DNA of 7,788 nt. Origin: Deltaproteobacteria bacterium (lineage in GTDB: Bacteria > Desulfobacterota > Desulfobacteria > Desulfobacterales > SG8-13). Each line of letters opens with the position of its first letter. Within the stretch, counting starts at the first letter, position 1. Where the stretch lies: contig DAOVBC010000099.1 of assembly GCA_030670715.1 (NCBI GenBank), positions 1-7,788 of the forward strand, written 5' to 3'. The position numbers were made by a program, and so were the translations under genes. Positions 5,786 through 7,788 of the stretch are shown here, piece by piece. Under the pieces are notes generated by a model. That model was not told the DNA's origin, searched no databases, and worked only from the letters and a program-made list of their open reading frames with translations.

Positions 5786-6281
5786 GATTTCCTCCGCGCT
5801 GTTTTTGATAAAAATTAAAAAGTGTGAAACCCGTTTCTTCATCGTGTTCTCTGAGCATTTGAATATCCGGATTTTCCTGTGTCATAATTTCAACCGTGGC
5901 CAGGGTCGGGTTACCGTTTTCCACAAAGTGCCCGCCAAACACCTTCATATCCGGCCCGCTCATTAAGCCGTGCAGGTGAATGCTGAGCTTGCCATCATTC
6001 GCCTGCCCGATCATACCCTGGCCAGACAACAGTTCCAGCGGTCCTTCAACCCGGACCGGCTCAACGTATTTTACACCCAGCCGGGTGTTTTTATCGGGGA
6101 TGACATATCCAATTTCGGCATGCACCAGGCTTCCAATGACAGTGATAATTGTGCCCCGGTCAATTCGATTTTCCTGACAGATCTTTTCTATCCCCTTAAT
6201 CAGATCCGTACCGGGAAGAAGTCTGCCGATGACTGATTTACCTTTTTTCGATTGAACGGATTGGGTTCTTACGTTGTCCAT
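5772..6281 (-). CDS. PPC/DUF296-domain protein (AT-hook-associated PCC fold)
   Basis: 169 aa; the start ATG 6281-6279 follows GGAGG at 7-base spacing. Nearly the whole length is one PPC (plant and prokaryote conserved, DUF296) domain: 'GRLLPGTDLIKGIEKICQEN' (19-38), 'GTIITVIGSLVHAEIGYV' (43-60), 'PLELLSGQGMIG' (81-92), the His-rich core H102-L-H104 followed by G116-G-H118, and the end 'HDEETGFTLFNF' (146-157). The H-x-H ... G-G-H arrangement is the conserved mark of the family; in solved prokaryotic members it lies in a trimeric fold, and metal binding is suspected. Plant relatives bind AT-rich DNA through AT hooks, but no AT hook is present here. The cellular role of bacterial members is unclear. 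It is the first gene of the minus-strand operon, and its last codons contain the ribosome-binding site and start of the prenyltransferase gene (14-base overlap). Confidence 0.88.
   Translation of the reverse strand: MDNVRTQSVQSKKGKSVIGRLLPGTDLIKGIEKICQENRIDRGTIITVIGSLVHAEIGYVIPDKNTRLGVKYVEPVRVEGPLELLSGQGMIGQANDGKLSIHLHGLMSGPDMKVFGGHFVENGNPTLATVEIMTQENPDIQMLREHDEETGFTLFNFYQKQRGGNHDPA
5791..5795 (-). promoter_or_regulatory. Ribosome-binding site that decides the prenyltransferase start
   Basis: On the minus strand GGAGG (5795-5791) stands 5 bases before ATG 5785-5783, inside the DUF296 coding end where it encodes Gly-Gly. It makes the 5785 start much more likely than the upstream in-frame ATG at 5842. 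Confidence 0.75.
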
Positions 6282-6806
6282 ATACGTTCCTCCATACGGG
6301 GAGCTTTCTTACGCTTACATTTTGGCTTACTCCCTGCGTATAAGTTTCTGCAGTATCCTTAGCACCGATAAGGCCTGTATATCAAGGAGGGGATTAAATA
6401 TTTGAGGAGTCGGGGAGTTGATTTGAATTGAGAGCTCCATGAATTATCAGCGCATCCCCGGGCAAACTCATGCATAAGGGTTCGTAAAGAAAGAACAGAG
6501 GATGGGGCATTAAATCAATAAGTTAAGCGCATATTGAGTATTTTAGCATTCATGAAATATCTCAACGATTCGCTGTTCTTTCTTAACGAACCCTAAACCA
6601 TTCAAACAGTGCCCGACGATGCGCTGATAACTCATTCCGCTCTAATAGAGGTTTAGCGATAGAAACACCCCGACCCCCGAAATATTTTTCTTGATAAAAA
6701 GATCGGCTGTTATCTGTATAAAGGAGTCTGACCTGAAATATCCAGGTTCCGAGCGGTAATCTATACCTTCCGGTGAACATTCAGGTTAAAACCGGTTAAC
6801 CAGTAT
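6282..6806. other. Gene-poor stretch upstream of the DUF296 operon and the Rrf2 gene
   Basis: Promoters for the divergent DUF296 operon (minus) and Rrf2 gene (plus) should lie in 6282-6864. I found no clear promoter for the operon. The main object is the inverted-repeat element at 6477-6594. A minus-strand frame of 65 codons (6583-6780) has an in-frame TGA directly before its ATG, no ribosome-binding site and no recognisable domain, so I do not call it. A small dyad GGTTAA/TTAACC (6784-6789 and 6796-6801) lies just before the Rrf2 promoter. Confidence 0.5.
6477..6594. mobile_element. MITE-like element: 22-bp terminal inverted repeats around a structured core
   Basis: The left arm 6477-6498 (begins AGGGTTCGT, ends AGAACAG) and the right arm 6573-6594 are reverse complements at 21 of 22 positions, the single mismatch being A at 6486 against the copy's T. 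The 74-base core has no coding capacity but holds an inner hairpin: TTGAG-TATTT (6534-6543) pairs with AAATA-T-CTCAA (6555-6565) with one bulged T. If the element is taken as 6478-6593 it is flanked by TAA on both sides (6475-6477 and 6594-6596), a possible 3-bp target duplication. Size, symmetry and lack of a gene fit a miniature inverted-repeat transposable element. A structured regulatory RNA or long cruciform is an alternative. No second copy is in this window. Confidence 0.55.
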
Positions 6807-6837
6807 ATTATTGACATCATAGCGGTGCTTCAATAAT
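6807..6837 (+). promoter_or_regulatory. Promoter of the Rrf2 gene with an overlapping 8-bp dyad (candidate operator)
   Basis: A perfect -35 TTGACA (6811-6816) is followed by AATAAT (6832-6837, 15-base spacer, 5 of 6) or TAATGT (6834-6839, 17-base spacer, 3 of 6). The dyad ATTATTGA (6807-6814) and TCAATAAT (6830-6837) is perfect over 8 bp with a 15-base spacer and covers both promoter boxes. Rrf2 regulators commonly control their own promoter, so an autoregulatory site is inferred. The sequence does not clearly match the known IscR type 1 box. Confidence 0.5.
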
Positions 6838-6864
6838 GTTTAATAAAATGGGGCATAGCCAGCC

Positions 6865-7278
6865 ATGCTGATTACACAAAAAAATCAATATGCAATCAGG
6901 GCCGTTTTTGAACTGGCAAAACGTCAAAATCAAGGTCCTATTAAGATTGCTGAAATAGCCGATGCTCAGAAAATTCCTGTTCGCTTTCTCGAAGTTATTC
7001 TGGTTCAGCTCAAGCGCAGCGGTATCGTGGAATCCAAAAGGGGTTTCTATGGGGGATATACCTTGAAGAAATCCCCGGACAAAATATCGGTCGGTGATGT
7101 TTTACGCTATATGGAAAAAGATGATTCGCTGCATTGTGTTTCCTGTATTGCCAAAGACAATTGCTCATTAAAAGGCGATTGTGCATTCCTGCCGATGTGG
7201 ACCAAGGCGCAGAAGGCGATGCTGGATGTTTTTAATCAGACGACGATACAGAACCTGCTGGATGACGAGATTCGGTGA
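6865..7278 (+). CDS. Rrf2-family transcriptional regulator with Fe-S cysteine motif
   Basis: 137 aa. The canonical family start 'MLITQKNQYAIRAVFELAKR' fixes the ATG, although the ribosome-binding site is poor (GGGG 6850-6853, 11 bases away). The winged-helix DNA-binding domain covers residues about 1-80: the recognition-helix region is 'IPVRFLEVILVQLKRSGIVES' split by the turn at 40-50, and the wing 'KRGFYGGYTLKKSPDKIS' (58-75) is typical. The ligand region has C91, C94, C100 and C106. C94-x5-C100-x5-C106 matches the three-cysteine spacing of IscR (C92, C98, C104), but the fourth IscR ligand, His107, has no counterpart; C91 may substitute. A cluster-bound sensor of iron-sulfur, redox or sulfur state is inferred. 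A dyad covers its promoter, a terminator follows its stop, and no isc or suf gene is in view. Confidence 0.92.
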   Translation: MLITQKNQYAIRAVFELAKRQNQGPIKIAEIADAQKIPVRFLEVILVQLKRSGIVESKRGFYGGYTLKKSPDKISVGDVLRYMEKDDSLHCVSCIAKDNCSLKGDCAFLPMWTKAQKAMLDVFNQTTIQNLLDDEIR

Positions 7279-7299
7279 AACCACTTTCACCTGATTTTT
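7274..7299 (+). terminator. Intrinsic terminator overlapping the Rrf2 stop codon
   Basis: GGTGAAA (7274-7280) pairs perfectly with TTTCACC (7285-7291) around a CCAC loop and is followed by TGA and then T5 (7295-7299). The TGA stop of the regulator (7276-7278) lies in the 5' arm, so terminating ribosomes cover the stem. It indicates a monocistronic transcript. Confidence 0.7.
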
Positions 7300-7395
7300 C
7301 AGTGCTTCTTCCGCGATCGAGAATGTTTTTTTGTTGGTGAAGTTCCGCGCGCTGCAATCCTGTTTTGTAACAACAAGAGATCCCCCGGGTTTTAT

Positions 7396-7596
7396 ATGAA
7401 AACCTTACCACCGGAAACAGTTTACAGGCTGTTGGGAACGCGCAGCATTCCCGGGACCGATGTAGAATTGCAGAAGCTGTTTTTGCGAATCAGTGAGCTT
7501 GCGGAAATGAACGGAGAGGATTGGATCGTTCAAAACAGGGAGCGGCTTCTGCGTGAGTGGGAATTTGCCGTTCAGAGCGGCCTTTTGTTTTCTTAA
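7396..7596 (+). CDS. Small protein of unknown function
   Basis: 66 aa, not recognised with certainty. It begins 'MKTLPPETVYRLLGTRSIPG' and continues with an amphipathic helix 'VELQKLFLRISELAEMNG' (about 23-40), then 'WIVQNRERLLREWEFAV', a second charged helix containing two Trp. Predicted all-helical, soluble, without signal peptide, membrane segment or cysteine. The mix of hydrophobic and charged residues is that of a real small protein and not of a random frame, and the pattern resembles short hypothetical proteins I associate with sulfate reducers, but I cannot name a family. The ribosome-binding site is weak (GGG 7387-7389). It lies 118 bases after the Rrf2 stop and beyond that gene's terminator, so it would need its own promoter. 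No terminator is evident after it. Confidence 0.5.
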   Translation: MKTLPPETVYRLLGTRSIPGTDVELQKLFLRISELAEMNGEDWIVQNRERLLREWEFAVQSGLLFS

Positions 7597-7631
7597 AGAC
7601 GATTTTTGCACTTTTTGTGGCAATTATTTCC

Positions 7632-7724
7632 TTAAAATCTTGCGTCACGTTTTCGCCGACGCTTTTCTCTTTCTAAGCGCTGAATTATTTTCTCCAGTTC
7701 ATCATAAGTTGGCTTGGCATCCAT
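7632..7724 (-). pseudogene. 30-codon remnant resembling the N-terminus of a PAS-type sensor kinase
   Basis: The frame ATG 7724-7722 to TAA 7634-7632 encodes 30 residues containing 'KPTYDELEKIIQRLERE' and an Arg/Lys-rich end. The opening K-P-T-Y-x-E-L-E-x-x-I-x-x-L-E is the coiled-coil leader that precedes PAS domains in many Desulfobacterota histidine kinases. Here the frame stops at once and no PAS or kinase sequence follows in any minus-strand frame; the downstream DNA is the small plus-strand ORF. A GGAG (about 10 bases upstream) and a TATAAT (7772-7767 on the minus strand; the -35 would lie beyond the window edge) suggest that its expression signals survive. It may be a truncated gene left by a deletion or rearrangement, or a tiny real basic peptide. 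Confidence 0.5.
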
Positions 7725-7788
7725 TTTTCTTGATCTCCATCTGCATATTTCCAACAATATTGACGTATTATATAAAATTAAACACTGT

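Noticed and set aside
6583..6780. 65-codon open frame on the minus strand beside the MITE-like element
   Set aside because: An in-frame TGA directly precedes its ATG, there is no ribosome-binding site, and its end runs into the right arm of the inverted repeat. No family was recognised.
6848..6871. Seven-codon upstream ORF overlapping the Rrf2 start
   Set aside because: It has no ribosome-binding site and such short frames arise by chance; the repeated 9-mer ATGGGGCAT (also at 6502-6510) is probably coincidence.

Overview
The window looks like a piece of a Desulfobacterota chromosome (sulfate-reducer type, Desulfobacteraceae-like). This is inferred from the protein styles and not proven: a DapL-type lysine-pathway aminotransferase, a cysteine-rich Fe-S protein with an N-x-C-C-x-x-C-C motif, a PilZ protein with an Arg-rich 'DRR' tail, an Fe-S type Rrf2 regulator, and a small fragment that reads like the start of the PAS-kinase proteins abundant in that group. 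No rRNA, tRNA, CRISPR array, phage gene or transposase gene was seen.

Layout. Bases 1-357 hold the 3' end of a tandem-CBS protein, closed by a strong intrinsic terminator. A PilZ gene follows on the minus strand (519-950), with hairpins on both sides. A gene-free stretch of about 600 bases separates it from a divergent plus-strand pair: dapL (1557-2786), directly abutted by a gene for a two-[4Fe-4S] protein (2787-3974). Converging on that pair is a tight four-gene minus-strand operon reading 6281 to 3991: PPC/DUF296 protein, UbiA-family prenyltransferase, cupin and GNAT acetyltransferase. The first three genes overlap one another (14 and 8 bases). A second gene-poor stretch (6282-6864) carries a MITE-like inverted-repeat element of about 118 bases. 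It is followed by an Rrf2-family regulator (6865-7278) with a dyad over its likely promoter and a terminator that starts inside its stop region. The right end holds a small unknown ORF (7396-7596) and, on the minus strand, a 30-codon ORF that looks like the amputated N-terminus of a sensor kinase.

How the genes may work together. DapL makes LL-diaminopimelate for lysine and peptidoglycan; its translationally coupled Fe-S partner is of unknown function. The UbiA protein has both Asp-rich prenyl-diphosphate motifs of the MenA/UbiA superfamily and may act in quinone or other prenyl-lipid synthesis; its DUF296, cupin and GNAT partners are of unknown role. The Rrf2 protein probably senses Fe-S or redox state and may regulate itself. 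I found no clear new defence or mobile system. The best leads are the MITE-like element, the operator-like dyads, the coupled dapL/Fe-S pair, the four-gene operon and the kinase remnant.
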